A DNA stretch of 46,344 nucleotides. Source: an uncultured Clostridia bacterium. Its GTDB lineage: Bacteria; Bacillota; Clostridia; Oscillospirales; Ruminococcaceae. Under the pieces are notes generated by a model, which searched no databases, was not told where the DNA came from, and was given only the letters and a program-made list of their open reading frames with translations. Made by a program: the position numbers and the translations under genes. The number at the start of each line of letters is the position of its first letter. Positions within the stretch are counted from its first letter, which is position 1. The stretch is from NCBI GenBank assembly GCA_947627465.1, contig CANQWD010000022.1, positions 1-46,344 on the forward strand. The letters run 5' to 3'. Positions 1 to 8,251 of the stretch are shown here, piece by piece.

Positions 1-63
1 CCTTATTCGTCGATTTTGTGCAATCTGACGAAAAATTAGGCGACGCAATCGGACGACAATCTC

Positions 64-129
64 TGTGCGGTGTTGCCCTAAAAACTTTGTTTGAGGCAAA
101 ATAGCACGCCGTCTGCTTCGTAAAACCTC
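64..129 (-). repeat. Relic of a dispersed MITE-like element
   Basis: Positions 76-129, read on the minus strand, match most of 33679-33745: both run from GAGGTTT through a CGAAGCAGACGG core and TTTGCCTCAAACAA to a TTTTTAG end. The copy here lacks about six bases present in the other. Its outer end (64-78) reads GGGCAACACCGCAC on the minus strand and resembles the AAGGCAATACCGC ends at 34386 and 33339. Bases 1-63 and 130-163 hold no gene I can support; 134-155 resembles the hairpin at 37943. Confidence 0.6.
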
Positions 130-163
130 AGGATAACCGTTTGCGGTCATTCGCGCTTACCGC

Positions 164-192
164 TTGACTTTTCTCTCAAACGCGTTTATAAT
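164..192 (+). promoter_or_regulatory. Sigma-A type promoter for tag
   Basis: TTGACT at 164-169 and TATAAT at 187-192 are separated by 17 bp, close to the housekeeping consensus. It leaves a leader of about 80 nt before the tag start at 278. Confidence 0.7.
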
Positions 193-277
193 ATAAACAG
201 CGGAGAAACGCGAATGAACGCGCCGCCTTGAATTTCGGGAAAGGACGATACGGTCTTTGCCGTATCAATAAGAAAAT

Positions 278-853
278 ATGGAAAAACACAGGTGCGGTTG
301 GTGCGGCACGGACGCGCTTTACACCGCTTATCACGACAACGAATGGGGAACGCCCGTGCACGACGACAGAAAGCTGTTTGAAATGCTGATACTCGAGGGA
401 ATGCAGGCGGGGCTTTCTTGGATAACGATACTTAGAAAGCGCGAAAATTTCCGAAAAGCGTTCGATAACTTCGACCCCGAAAAGATTGCGAATTACGGCG
501 ACAAAAAAATAACGGATTTATTGTCCGACGCGGGAATTATCAGAAACCGTCTTAAAATAAACGCCGCCGTAGCTAACGCGCAGGCGTTTCTGGAAATACG
601 GCGCGAGTTCGGCAGTTTCGACAAGTTTATTTGGGAATTTGTCGAAAACGCTCCGATAATAAATCACCCGAAAACCCTTTCGGACGTTCCCGCGAGCACT
701 CCCCTTTCCGACAAGATAAGCGCCGAGCTAAAAAAACGCGGCTTTAAATTCGTCGGCTCGACCATAATTTACTCGTTTATGCAGGCTGTCGGAATGGTCG
801 ACGACCACTTGACTTCGTGCTTCTGCCATACGGATAACAGAAAAATGCAATAA
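278..853 (+). CDS. tag: DNA-3-methyladenine glycosylase I
   Basis: A 191-residue TagI-family base-excision repair enzyme that removes N3-methyladenine from alkylated DNA. The zinc-snap ligands of the family are in place: Cys6 and His19 (13 apart) at the N-terminus, and His177 and Cys181 (HLTSC) near the C-terminus, as in E. coli Cys4/His17/His175/Cys179. The base-recognition glutamate is Glu40 in LEGMQAGLSW. Length matches the family (E. coli 187 aa). The ATG at 278 gives the conserved RCGWC start, although the upstream ribosome binding site is weak. It has its own promoter (164-192) and terminator (857-878), so it is probably monocistronic. Identification is firm; nothing indicates adaptive-response regulation. 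Confidence 0.96.
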   Translation: MEKHRCGWCGTDALYTAYHDNEWGTPVHDDRKLFEMLILEGMQAGLSWITILRKRENFRKAFDNFDPEKIANYGDKKITDLLSDAGIIRNRLKINAAVANAQAFLEIRREFGSFDKFIWEFVENAPIINHPKTLSDVPASTPLSDKISAELKKRGFKFVGSTIIYSFMQAVGMVDDHLTSCFCHTDNRKMQ

Positions 854-856
854 AAC

Positions 857-878
857 GCGCCCCGAGCAATCGGGGCGC
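857..878. terminator. Hairpin terminator between convergent genes
   Basis: Perfect 9-bp arms GCGCCCCGA/TCGGGGCGC around a GCAA loop lie just after tag and before the minus-strand gene ending at 907. Near-identical hairpins recur at 6629 and 8252. Confidence 0.75.
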
Positions 879-906
879 AAAATCATCATATATAATATGG
901 AAATAT

Positions 907-2447
907 TCAGTGCTTTTTCTTAAGAACGACAACCGCTGCGCCCGCGAGAACCACGGGAGCTATCGCCAGAGCGATACCTGTGTTGGGGTTGCCGTCGGAC
1001 GTGCTGTTATCGGAAGTCTCTATCGAGGATTCAGGTTTGGATTCGGGTTCGCCGGTAACGCCCGGGTCGAGCGACTTTTTGTTTGATATCTTAAACGGGC
1101 TGAAGCTGTCCGTTTCAAAAACAACGTAATCGCCGTCGCGCGTGGATTCGATGTATTTTTTGCCGTGATAAACGTAAACGTCGCCGCCATTAAGTGCTTC
1201 TGTCAAGGGAACCTTAACAGTCACTTTTCCGCTCGGCTGAACTTCCTTGCCGTCCTTGGTGAACGTGACGTTGAAGCTGAACGAGTTGTCGGTGCTTTCC
1301 TTGGCGGTGACGTTCATAACAACGCCGTCGGGGAACGCGCCGTTCTTATCCATCACGATAATGCCGTTCAGAACGGATTTTGTTTCCTCGTCCGCGCCCT
1401 CGGCGGAAATGGTCGGAGTATAGGTTTTTTCGTCGGGGGTTGGATTGCTTGTGGGTTCGCTTGTTTCTGGAGTGCTTGTAGGCTCGCTTGATGTTGAACC
1501 GTTACTGTTAAAGTGAATATCACTAAATGCGTTATTGCCTTCGCTAATTACAATCTCTCCCCATTGTGCATCGCTGCCGCCATAATATGTGTCTTTGATT
1601 TTTTTACAATTAAAAGCAAACATGTCAATGAGTTTTACGCTGACGGGTATCGAAATCGAAGTAAGATTGCAAAATTGAAAAGCACAAACGCCAATACTTT
1701 TTACGTCATTCGATATTGTAACCGAGGTAAGGCTTTTGCAATTTTCAAAAGCCGCCTCATTAATGCTTGTTACGCCGTTCGGTATCGCATAGGTTTTTGC
1801 TTTATTTCCAATGGGATATTCAATGAGTTCCGTTTTATTTTTATTGAACAATACTCCATTAATCGAACAATATTTTTTGTTTGCCTTATCAACGTTAATT
1901 GATGTAAGGCTTATGCACTCTTTAAAAGGCACATTGCCGATAGTTGTTACGCTGCTCGGTATCGTAACCGAGGTAAGACCGCAGCCGAGAAAAGCACTGT
2001 CACCAATGTATGTAACGTTGTTCGGTATCGTCACCGAAGTAAGGCTTGTACATTTGCCAAAAGCACTGTCGCCAATATTTGTAACACTGTTTGGTATAGT
2101 CACTGAATTAAGGCTGGTACAGCCATAGAAAGTATCCGGACCAATGGTTATAACGCTGTTTGGTATCGTCACCGAAGTAAGGCTCGTACAGTCGCGAAAA
2201 CCAGTATAAGCAATGCATGTTACACTTTTGCCGTTGACCTTTGCGGGGATAACAGCTTTGGTGATTTCTTTATTGTTGCATCTAAATACCCACAATGTTC
2301 CATCATCCGCCTCTACATAATCAAAGTCTCCCTCGGTGATATAATCCGCATACGCCGTCGCTGTTAAAAAAGGCAGTGGCTGCAAAAACGGTGCGGTTGC
2401 CATCATTACCGCCGCCAGCGCCGCGCTCAAATTTTTTTCGTTTTCAT
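907..2447 (-). pseudogene. BspA-type LRR surface protein, frameshifted near start
   Basis: A secreted repeat protein of about 513 aa if the frame is restored. It has a signal peptide ending near TATAYA, about seven LRR_5/BspA-type repeats (SLTSVTIPNSVTxIGxxAF), a Ser/Thr/Pro linker, a beta-rich module (KNGAFPDGVVMNVTAK) and a C-terminal anchor: NPNTG, hydrophobic stretch, KKKH, which resembles a sortase signal. A good RBS (GGAGG) precedes an ATG at 2447, but that frame reads six codons and stops. The signal-peptide frame is reached only if the seven-A run (minus strand, plus 2432-2438) had eight A. The open frame has no credible start of its own: its upstream extension enters the hairpin at 2520. 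It could be a pseudogene, a phase-variable or slippage-expressed gene, or a sequencing error. The last 180 residues are closely related to the protein at 7116. Confidence 0.8.
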
Positions 2448-2519
2448 TGTTTTTTCCTCCGTAAATTAAAAAAGTGCGCAGCCGAAGCCACGCACCGAAA
2501 AATGCATAGCTCCAATTGC

Positions 2520-2629
2520 TGCGACACAACCGTGTTTACCTGTAAAACGTCATACACGAAAGAGACCATACACTTTTACCTTACGGAAAGCGTATGACGT
2601 TTTACATAAAAATATTCGGTTGTGTCGCA
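2520..2629 (-). other. Long two-segment inverted repeat at the 5' end of the LRR transcript
   Basis: Outer arms of 13 bp (2520-2532 and 2617-2629, TGCGACACAACCG and complement) enclose inner arms of 15 bp (2541-2555 and 2592-2606, TGTAAAACGTCATAC and complement). Both pairs are perfect. The minus-strand promoter at 2635-2663 would start transcription almost exactly at the outer arm, so the mRNA would open with a long interrupted hairpin. A MITE-like insertion is the alternative reading. The promoter is outside the arms, so inversion would not switch it. Confidence 0.7.
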
Positions 2630-2634
2630 ATTTC

Positions 2635-2663
2635 ATTATAACATATAAGTTGTGGGTTGTCAA
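2635..2663 (-). promoter_or_regulatory. Consensus promoter for the LRR surface protein gene
   Basis: On the minus strand TTGACA (2658-2663) and TATAAT (2635-2640) are exactly 17 bp apart. The leader to the ATG at 2447 is about 180 nt. The DNA from 2664 to 2789 is AT-rich and shows nothing else I can name. Confidence 0.8.
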
Positions 2664-2789
2664 TAATATTTCCGAAAAATTTTTACTGTTAAAGTAGGAA
2701 AGCGCGCCGAACGCCGCAAAATATTGTGTTCAAAGTTAAAATACACAAAAACATAGTTAGAAATAACGGCATTTTTGTGCATTTATTAC

Positions 2790-2817
2790 TTGATTTTTTT
2801 CTCAAATGTAGTATAAT
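2790..2817 (+). promoter_or_regulatory. Promoter of htpG
   Basis: TTGATT at 2790-2795 and TATAAT at 2812-2817 with a 16-bp spacer. The CIRCE element begins 12 bp after the -10 box and so covers the expected transcription start. Confidence 0.75.
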
Positions 2818-2828
2818 ATAAGTATGCG

Positions 2829-2855
2829 TTAGCACTCTATCATAACGAGTGCTAA
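2829..2855 (+). promoter_or_regulatory. CIRCE operator (HrcA binding site)
   Basis: A perfect CIRCE inverted repeat, TTAGCACTC-N9-GAGTGCTAA, lies between the htpG -10 box and its ribosome binding site. HrcA bound here would block initiation and release on heat stress. No hrcA, dnaK or groEL lies in the window. Confidence 0.97.
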
Positions 2856-2878
2856 AATAAAAACAGGGGGCAATTAAA

Positions 2879-4807
2879 ATGAGTGAAACAAAAGAATTTA
2901 AAGCCGAAAGCAAGCGACTGCTTGAAATGATGATCAACTCGATCTACACGCACAAGGAGATTTTCTTGCGTGAACTTATTTCCAACGCGTCGGACGCTAT
3001 GGATAAGCTGTATTTTAAAACAATGAGTGGCGAGGGCGAAGCAATTTCTCGTTCCGATATGCGCATAACTATCGAGGCTAACAAAGACGACCGCAAACTG
3101 ATAATCTCCGATAACGGTATCGGAATGACGAAAGAGGAGCTTGAAAATAACCTCGGCACTATCGCGCAGAGCGGCTCGTTCGCGTTCAAAAACGAGAATG
3201 AGAAAACAGAAGATGTTGATATTATAGGACAGTTCGGCGTTGGTTTTTACAGCGCGTTTATGGTGGCGAAAAAAGTCACCGTTATTTCCAAGGCTTACGG
3301 TTCGGACAGCGCTTATATGTGGACTTCAACGGGCGCGGACGGCTACACGATAGCCGAAGCGGAAAAGGACGCTAACGGCACAACGATAACACTCGACATC
3401 AAGGACAATACCGACGACGAAAACTACGACGAATACTTAACGCCTTACAGAATTCGCGAACTTATCAAGAAATATTCCGACTACATTCGCTATCCGATAA
3501 TGATGGACGTGGAGCACGAAAAAGTCAAAGAGGGCACGGGCGTTGACGGCAAGGAACCCGAATACGAAAAGGATATTGTCACCGAAACGCTCAATTCGCA
3601 GATACCGATTTGGAAAAAGGCGAAAAGCGAGCTTAAAGACGAGGACTACAACCAATTCTATAAAGATAAGTTCCACGATTATTCCGACCCGCTGCTTCAC
3701 ATTCACTCCAAGACCGAGGGCACGGCGACATATTCCGCGCTGCTTTACATTCCCGAAAAAGCGCCGTTCGACTATTATTCCAAAAATTACGAAAAGGGCT
3801 TACAGCTTTATTCAAGCGGCGTTATGATCATGGAGAAGTGCGGCGATCTGCTGCCCGATTATTTCAGCTTCGTTAAAGGTCTTGTCGACAGCGAGGACTT
3901 GTCGCTGAACATCTCCCGCGAAATGCTCCAGCATGACAGACAGCTTAAAATAATCGCTAAGGCTATCGAAAAGTCGATAAAGAACGAACTTAAAAAACTC
4001 CAGAAAAACGACCGCGAGAAGTACGAGAAATTCTTTGAAGCGTTCGGCACGCAGATAAAGTACGGAATTTACGAAAGTTACGGAATGAACAAAAACGAAT
4101 TGCAGGATCTGTTGATGTTTAAGACTTCAAACGGCGGACAGACGACGTTGGAAGAATACGTTTCGCGCATGAAAGAGGATCAGAAGTTTATCTATTTCGC
4201 GAGCGGTTCTTCCGTTTCGAGAATTGAAAGTCTGCCGCAGACGGAACTTGTGCGCGACAAGGGCTATGAAATTCTTTACCTTACAGACCATGTAGACGAG
4301 TTCTGCTTGCAGATGATGCACGCTTACGATAAAAAGACCGAGGGTTCGGACGAGACTACGCCCGTAGAGTACAAGTCCGTCAGCGCGGACGACCTTGGAC
4401 TGGAAACCGAGGAGGAAAAAGAGGAGATAAAGAAAGAGGAAGAGGACAACAAGGCGATGTTCGACTTCCTCGCGGAGAAGCTCAGCGGCAAGGTAAAGGC
4501 GGTCAAGCTTTCGCAGAGATTGAAAAATCACCCCGTCTGCATTACAAGCGAGGGTATGCTCTCCGTGGAAATGGAGAAAGTTCTCTCCGCAATGCCCGAC
4601 GGTCAGGGCGCGAAAGCCGAGAAAGTTCTCGAAATAAATCCCAATCACGCGATCTTCGGCAAGCTGAAATCGCTCTACGAAAACGACAAGGACAAGGCGG
4701 GCGAGTACGCCGACCTGCTCTACGATCAGGCGCTCCTTATCGAGGGTATGCCCATTGAAAACCCCGTGGACTTCGCGAATAAGCTGTGTGAAATAATGGC
4801 GCAATAA
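2879..4807 (+). CDS. htpG: Hsp90-family molecular chaperone HtpG
   Basis: A 642-residue bacterial Hsp90, an ATP-driven dimeric cytosolic chaperone. The N-terminal GHKL ATPase motifs are visible: [13 protein letters not shown] (near residue 38), DNGIGMT (near 80) and [11 protein letters not shown] (near 120). The middle domain carries the conserved NISREMLQ segment (near 345). The C-terminal dimerisation domain is preceded by an unusually acidic, lysine-rich stretch (near 500-525). The ATG follows a GGGGG ribosome binding site. The gene stands alone between its CIRCE-controlled promoter and a terminator hairpin at 4842. HrcA control is inferred from the operator; in Bacillus subtilis htpG is not in the HrcA class. 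Confidence 0.98.
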   Translation: MSETKEFKAESKRLLEMMINSIYTHKEIFLRELISNASDAMDKLYFKTMSGEGEAISRSDMRITIEANKDDRKLIISDNGIGMTKEELENNLGTIAQSGSFAFKNENEKTEDVDIIGQFGVGFYSAFMVAKKVTVISKAYGSDSAYMWTSTGADGYTIAEAEKDANGTTITLDIKDNTDDENYDEYLTPYRIRELIKKYSDYIRYPIMMDVEHEKVKEGTGVDGKEPEYEKDIVTETLNSQIPIWKKAKSELKDEDYNQFYKDKFHDYSDPLLHIHSKTEGTATYSALLYIPEKAPFDYYSKNYEKGLQLYSSGVMIMEKCGDLLPDYFSFVKGLVDSEDLSLNISREMLQHDRQLKIIAKAIEKSIKNELKKLQKNDREKYEKFFEAFGTQIKYGIYESYGMNKNELQDLLMFKTSNGGQTTLEEYVSRMKEDQKFIYFASGSSVSRIESLPQTELVRDKGYEILYLTDHVDEFCLQMMHAYDKKTEGSDETTPVEYKSVSADDLGLETEEEKEEIKKEEEDNKAMFDFLAEKLSGKVKAVKLSQRLKNHPVCITSEGMLSVEMEKVLSAMPDGQGAKAEKVLEINPNHAIFGKLKSLYENDKDKAGEYADLLYDQALLIEGMPIENPVDFANKLCEIMAQ

Positions 4808-4808
4808 C

Positions 4809-4840
4809 AGTTGACAATGTACAATTGACAATTGACAATT
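4809..4840. repeat. Short copy of the AATTGACAATTGT repeat family
   Basis: Tandem variants of TTGACAATGTACAATTGACA directly after htpG. The same words recur at 11371, 19855, 21190, 22910, 29188 and 42193. Confidence 0.75.
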
Positions 4841-4841
4841 T

Positions 4842-4865
4842 TTCCCCCGAGCGTGCTCGGGGGAA
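4842..4865 (+). terminator. Terminator hairpin after htpG
   Basis: Perfect 11-bp arms TTCCCCCGAGC/GCTCGGGGGAA with a 2-base gap at the centre, followed by TTTG. It separates htpG from the convergent gene ending at 4882. Confidence 0.75.
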
Positions 4866-4881
4866 TTTGTGTGTATAAATA

Positions 4882-5994
4882 TCATTCGGACTCAACCGTC
4901 GGGATATTCTTTATAAAGCCGTATTTGTCAAAAACGGCGTAATATTCTTCAAACGTTACCTCGCTGCCGTTTACGCGAAACGCGCTTTCCATATCTCTGC
5001 CGTTTAGCTGACAGCCGTCGTAAAGGAACTCTTCGGCGGCTATTGAGCCGTCCTTGTTCGCGGAGATTTTGTATACGTAGCGTTCGCCATAGGTAACGTC
5101 TCCCGGGTCGAGCAGTTTATAAGTCACTTTTATGGCGTGATAGTAGAAGAAACTCTCGTTTTCGCCCTTGTACTTCAGAATATTTACGGAATAATCGCGG
5201 TTTTTGTGATCGTATCCGCGCAGACCCTCGGGGTCAAGCTCGGTTACAAATTCGGTATTCCCGCTGTTTAAATCCATTTTGAAAACGTACATCCCTTTAA
5301 GTTTAGGCACATCTTTAAAGCCGAATACCACTTCATACTCGCCGTCGCCGTCGAGGTCGAAAAGCTTCATATCGCACGTCGCGGCTTTAAGCTCGTCGAG
5401 CGGAACGCTGTATTTTTCCGAAAGCGCCTGTTTGCAGGAACTTATTTCTTTCTTCGCAACGTTTTCAAACTCGCTTTTCGCGGTTTCCAACTCCATAATG
5501 GCGATCTCTCGTTCGGCCTCCGCGTTTTTTATGTCAGCTTTAAGTTCGCTTATATAAGCGTCCGTTTCGCTTGTTTTAATGATTTCAAGCTCATTTTCGG
5601 CGGCTTTCAGTTTGAATTCGACGCTTTCAAGACTGCTTTGAGCGGATTCAAGTTTGATTACGGCGGATTCAAGCTTACTTTTGCTGAATTCCGTTTGGCT
5701 GTCGGCGGAATTTACGGCGGATTCAAGTTGGCTTTCCGCCGAATTCGCGGTGGCAGGAGCGTTCGTACCGCCGAGGTTTGCGAACGGAATGCCGTTCAGC
5801 GAGACAGCGATTCTCACTCCGACCGCCGCGGCAAGACACGCCGCTATGGGCGCGATTATTCTCATAGGCGTGAGCCTCGCCTTTCCCGCGCGGGCTTTGG
5901 AAATGTCCGAAAAATCATTGTTCAGGACTTCTTCGATATATTTGTCTTCCGGTTTGAAATCGTTCAGCAAGTCCAATAATTCATCTTTTTTCAT
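4882..5994 (-). CDS. Membrane protein with extracytoplasmic coiled coil; likely anti-sigma partner
   Basis: A 370-residue protein I do not recognise by family. Residues 1-45 are charged and cytosolic in character (starting MKKDELLDLLNDF). One membrane segment follows at about 46-66. Residues 85-185 form a Ser/Glu/Lys-rich coiled coil with repeating LESA-type heptads. The globular C-terminus contains FDLDGDGEYEVVFGF (near 213), an acidic Dx[DN]xDG loop like those of EF-hand or FG-GAP calcium sites. The start codon overlaps the stop of the ECF sigma gene by 4 bp (ATGA), so they are translationally coupled. Sigma factor followed by a single-pass protein with a short cytosolic N-terminus is the usual sigma/anti-sigma layout, but no zinc-binding HxxxCxxC motif is present, so the anti-sigma role is inferred from context only. 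Confidence 0.85.
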   Translation of the reverse strand: MKKDELLDLLNDFKPEDKYIEEVLNNDFSDISKARAGKARLTPMRIIAPIAACLAAAVGVRIAVSLNGIPFANLGGTNAPATANSAESQLESAVNSADSQTEFSKSKLESAVIKLESAQSSLESVEFKLKAAENELEIIKTSETDAYISELKADIKNAEAEREIAIMELETAKSEFENVAKKEISSCKQALSEKYSVPLDELKAATCDMKLFDLDGDGEYEVVFGFKDVPKLKGMYVFKMDLNSGNTEFVTELDPEGLRGYDHKNRDYSVNILKYKGENESFFYYHAIKVTYKLLDPGDVTYGERYVYKISANKDGSIAAEEFLYDGCQLNGRDMESAFRVNGSEVTFEEYYAVFDKYGFIKNIPTVESE

Positions 5995-6548
5995 ACATAC
6001 CCCTCCTCGATAAGGTGTTTTTTGATCTGTTTTTTGGTACGGTAAAGGGTCGCGGAGACGGCTCTTTTGCTTAATCCCAAACGAAGCGCGCTATCGCCGA
6101 TCTCCTCAAAGCAGAAGAACCGCAGTATGAAGATCGCGCGGTTGTTTTCGGACAGCTTAGCGAGATATCTGCTGATCTCGGCGACGATTTCACGGTGTTC
6201 GGCGGTTTTTTCAACGTCCGAGCCGCTCGGGATAAGCTCGGCGAAGTCGTCGAGCACAAGCGGCACCGAGCCTTTTCCGCGCTTTTGCGCCGATTCGCGT
6301 CGATATCGCAAAAGTGCTTCGTTGCGCGTTATCACCGCCAAATACGCCGAAAGGCTGCGCGGACGCTCCGGCGGGATATTTTCCCACGCTTTGAGAAACG
6401 CGTCGTTGACGCACTCGCGGGCTTCCTGCTCGTCTCCGAGAATGTTCCGCGCTATCGTTTCGCAGTATCTGCCGTAGGCGTTCTGCGTTTCCTTGACAGC
6501 GCGTTCGTCGCGCTTGTTGTAAAGTTCTATTATCTCTCCATCCGTCAT
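5991..6548 (-). CDS. ECF-type RNA polymerase sigma factor
   Basis: A sigma-70 family extracytoplasmic-function factor of 185 aa from the chosen ATG. Region 2 is at about residues 5-75 (ARECVNDAFLKAWENIP is the DNA-melting 2.3/2.4 part) and region 4 at about 120-180, with the helix-turn-helix LRLGLSKRAVSATLYRTKKQ. Regions 1 and 3 are absent, as expected. The ATG at 6548 follows AGGGGGGCGG at a good distance; an in-frame ATG six codons upstream (6566) is less well placed. The next gene starts inside its stop codon and probably encodes its membrane regulator. A small palindrome TCACT-CAT-AGTGA at 6562-6574 sits just upstream; its role is unknown. Confidence 0.94.
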   Translation of the reverse strand: MTDGEIIELYNKRDERAVKETQNAYGRYCETIARNILGDEQEARECVNDAFLKAWENIPPERPRSLSAYLAVITRNEALLRYRRESAQKRGKGSVPLVLDDFAELIPSGSDVEKTAEHREIVAEISRYLAKLSENNRAIFILRFFCFEEIGDSALRLGLSKRAVSATLYRTKKQIKKHLIEEGYV

Positions 6549-6628
6549 GTCTCCGCCCCCCTTCACTCATAGTGATGTAAAATAAACCGATATATCACCC
6601 AACCGCAAAAATTTTTTTATATAGGTCT

Positions 6629-6650
6629 GCGCCCCGAGCAGTCGGGGCGC
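6629..6650. terminator. GC-rich hairpin between two minus-strand genes
   Basis: Arms GCGCCCCGA/TCGGGGCGC around GCAG, the second copy of the hairpin also seen at 857 and 8252. It lies downstream of the XRE gene and upstream of the sigma gene. The tail has few T residues on either strand. Confidence 0.55.
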
Positions 6651-6701
6651 GTTATTATGCACAAAATAAATGAAAACTTATATACCGTTTGGTACGAAGC
6701 A

Positions 6702-6965
6702 TCAATCAAATGTTTCGGGATTGGCGCGCGGATAAGGCTTGGAAATGTCCGTAAGTCCGAGAAGATAATCCGCGGAAACGTTGTAAAACCTTGCGAGCGT
6801 GACAATATGCCGCACGGGTATCTCTTGGTTGTATTTGGGGTTTTCGTTCTCGTATTTCCATATCTGCTGTTGAGTGGTTTTTAAAATTTCGGCTATTTGG
6901 CTTTGACTGTACCCGTTTTGCTTTCGCACATATTTCAAAATAAGCGGTATTGTGTTTATCTGCAT
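6702..6965 (-). CDS. XRE-family helix-turn-helix regulator
   Basis: An 87-residue single-domain DNA-binding protein. The HTH spans residues 9-65: YSQSQIAEILKTTQQQIWKYE is the helix-turn-helix core, and VSADYLLGLTD is the typical C-terminal end of HTH_3 domains. The ATG at 6965 follows an AGGAGG-type site (minus strand, near 6976). It is transcribed away from the surface-protein gene at 7116 and the two share a 150-bp control region. An inverted repeat there abuts the -35 box of the surface-protein promoter, so repression of that gene and of itself is a reasonable inference. A hairpin lies after it at 6629. Confidence 0.92.
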   Translation of the reverse strand: MQINTIPLILKYVRKQNGYSQSQIAEILKTTQQQIWKYENENPKYNQEIPVRHIVTLARFYNVSADYLLGLTDISKPYPRANPETFD

Positions 6966-6991
6966 ATTGATTGCCTCCTATAAAAATATTT

Positions 6992-7009
6992 TACATCTTT
7001 TAAAATGTA
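6992..7009. promoter_or_regulatory. Candidate operator for the divergent XRE regulator
   Basis: TACAT and ATGTA arms spaced by 8 bp end one base before the -35 box at 7011. The word ACATCT recurs at 6993, 7047 and, inverted, 7077. Position between divergent genes suggests an operator; binding is inference. Confidence 0.5.
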
Positions 7010-7010
7010 C

Positions 7011-7039
7011 TTGACAAGTAACCGAAAAGGTGTTATAAT
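7011..7039 (+). promoter_or_regulatory. Perfect consensus promoter for the surface-protein gene
   Basis: TTGACA (7011-7016), 17-bp spacer, TATAAT (7034-7039). Such a strong promoter beside a candidate operator suggests that expression is set by repression. Confidence 0.85.
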
Positions 7040-7046
7040 AGCCTTA

Positions 7047-7082
7047 ACATCTTGTAGGAGTTTATCACTCTTTTTCAGATGT
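7047..7082 (+). other. Hairpin at the 5' end of the surface-protein transcript
   Basis: ACATCT (7047-7052) pairs with AGATGT (7077-7082), and GAGT with ACTC inside. The expected transcription start is near 7046, so the mRNA would begin at this stem, as in the paralogue at 2520. Confidence 0.5.
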
Positions 7083-7115
7083 AAAAATAATAGAATATGT
7101 ATTGGAGGAAATAAA

Positions 7116-8225
7116 ATGAAACTTAGAAAAATAGCAGCCGCTTCTTTGGCGGCGGTACTTACGGCAACGAATGTCGCGGTTGTGGCGAACGCGGAAGCAG
7201 GCATCTTTAACCCGGATAAAACGATTGTAAGGAACGGTGTGAAATACCACATCTTCTCCCCTACCAATTACTATCCCCAAGGGCATGTTGTAGTGGACGC
7301 GGCAAGTCGGGATATTACAGAGGCGGTTATCTTACCCGAGATCGAGGGCGTAAAAGTAGACAAAATCGGCGGCATCTTCACTGACGGCAAGGGACGTGGC
7401 TTTTTTGAGTGCACCAAGCTCAAAAAAATAACAATACCGCGTGATGTGGTACTTATAGGGGGGACATCTTTCGGCAACTTGAGTACCATAGAGGATATTT
7501 ATTATGAGGGCTCAAAAGAAGAGTGGGAAGAATTGATGAAAAAGACTGCTTCCGATGATAATCCCGGGGGCAGTTACACACCTTTTAAAAACTGCAAAAA
7601 CCTCACAATGCACTACAACTACAAATACACTGCCGCCGACTACGGCGACGACGTTCCCGATGATAACTCGAACACCTCAACAACCGACAAGACATACACC
7701 CCGACAGTTACCGCGAACGACGCGAATGAGGAAACAAAATCCATTCTGAACGGCATTTCCGTAACAGATAAAAACGGCGCGTTCCCCGACGGCGTTGTTA
7801 TGAACGTCACCGCCAAGGACAGCACCGATACTTCGTTTAGTTTCGACATCACGTTCACCAAGGACGGCAAGGAGGTTCAGCCGAGCGGAAAAGTATCCGT
7901 AAAAGTTCCCTTGCCCGAGGCTCTTAAGGGCGGCAAGGTGTACGTTCACCACACCAACGCAAACGGAAAAATGACGCTTATCAATTCCAAGGCAGACGGC
8001 GATTATGTAGTTTTTGAAACGGACAAATTCAGCGTGTACACGCTTTCAAGTAAAAAGCTTGCCGAGCTTGACCCGGGAGCGACCGATGTCGACCCCGGCG
8101 ACACCAATATCAACACCGTTCCCGAAACCCCGAGCAAGGGCAACCCCGATACGGGTATCGCTTTGGCGATAGCCCCGGCAGTTCTCGCGGGCGCGGCGGT
8201 AATCGTTCTTAAGAAGAAGCTCTAA
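7116..8225 (+). CDS. Secreted, sortase-anchored-type surface protein (paralogue of the 907-2447 product)
   Basis: A 369-residue exported protein. It has a signal peptide (MKLRKIAAASLAAVLTATN, cleavage near VVANAEA), then about 130 residues with two degenerate BspA-like repeats (LKKITIPRDVVLIGGTSF), an Asp/Ser/Thr linker, and the module KNGAFPDGVVMNVTAK/FTKDGKEVQPSGKV shared with the protein at 907-2447. It ends NPDTG, hydrophobic segment, KKKL, a sortase-like anchor. The open frame runs upstream to 7005, but the ATG at 7116 has GGAGGA seven bases before it and starts the signal peptide. A consensus promoter and a divergent XRE gene precede it; a terminator follows. Ligand and exact sortase class are unknown. 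Confidence 0.92.
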   Translation: MKLRKIAAASLAAVLTATNVAVVANAEAGIFNPDKTIVRNGVKYHIFSPTNYYPQGHVVVDAASRDITEAVILPEIEGVKVDKIGGIFTDGKGRGFFECTKLKKITIPRDVVLIGGTSFGNLSTIEDIYYEGSKEEWEELMKKTASDDNPGGSYTPFKNCKNLTMHYNYKYTAADYGDDVPDDNSNTSTTDKTYTPTVTANDANEETKSILNGISVTDKNGAFPDGVVMNVTAKDSTDTSFSFDITFTKDGKEVQPSGKVSVKVPLPEALKGGKVYVHHTNANGKMTLINSKADGDYVVFETDKFSVYTLSSKKLAELDPGATDVDPGDTNINTVPETPSKGNPDTGIALAIAPAVLAGAAVIVLKKKL

Positions 8226-8251
8226 ATATTTCCCCTCTTATATATGATTTT

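Noticed and set aside
2448-2529. Upstream in-frame start at 2529 for the LRR protein
   Set aside because: It lies in the leader hairpin, has no ribosome binding site, and would add a Trp/Phe/Arg-rich segment before the signal peptide.
2520-2629. Invertible promoter (phase switch) for the LRR gene
   Set aside because: The promoter lies outside the inverted repeats, and no invertase gene is in the window.
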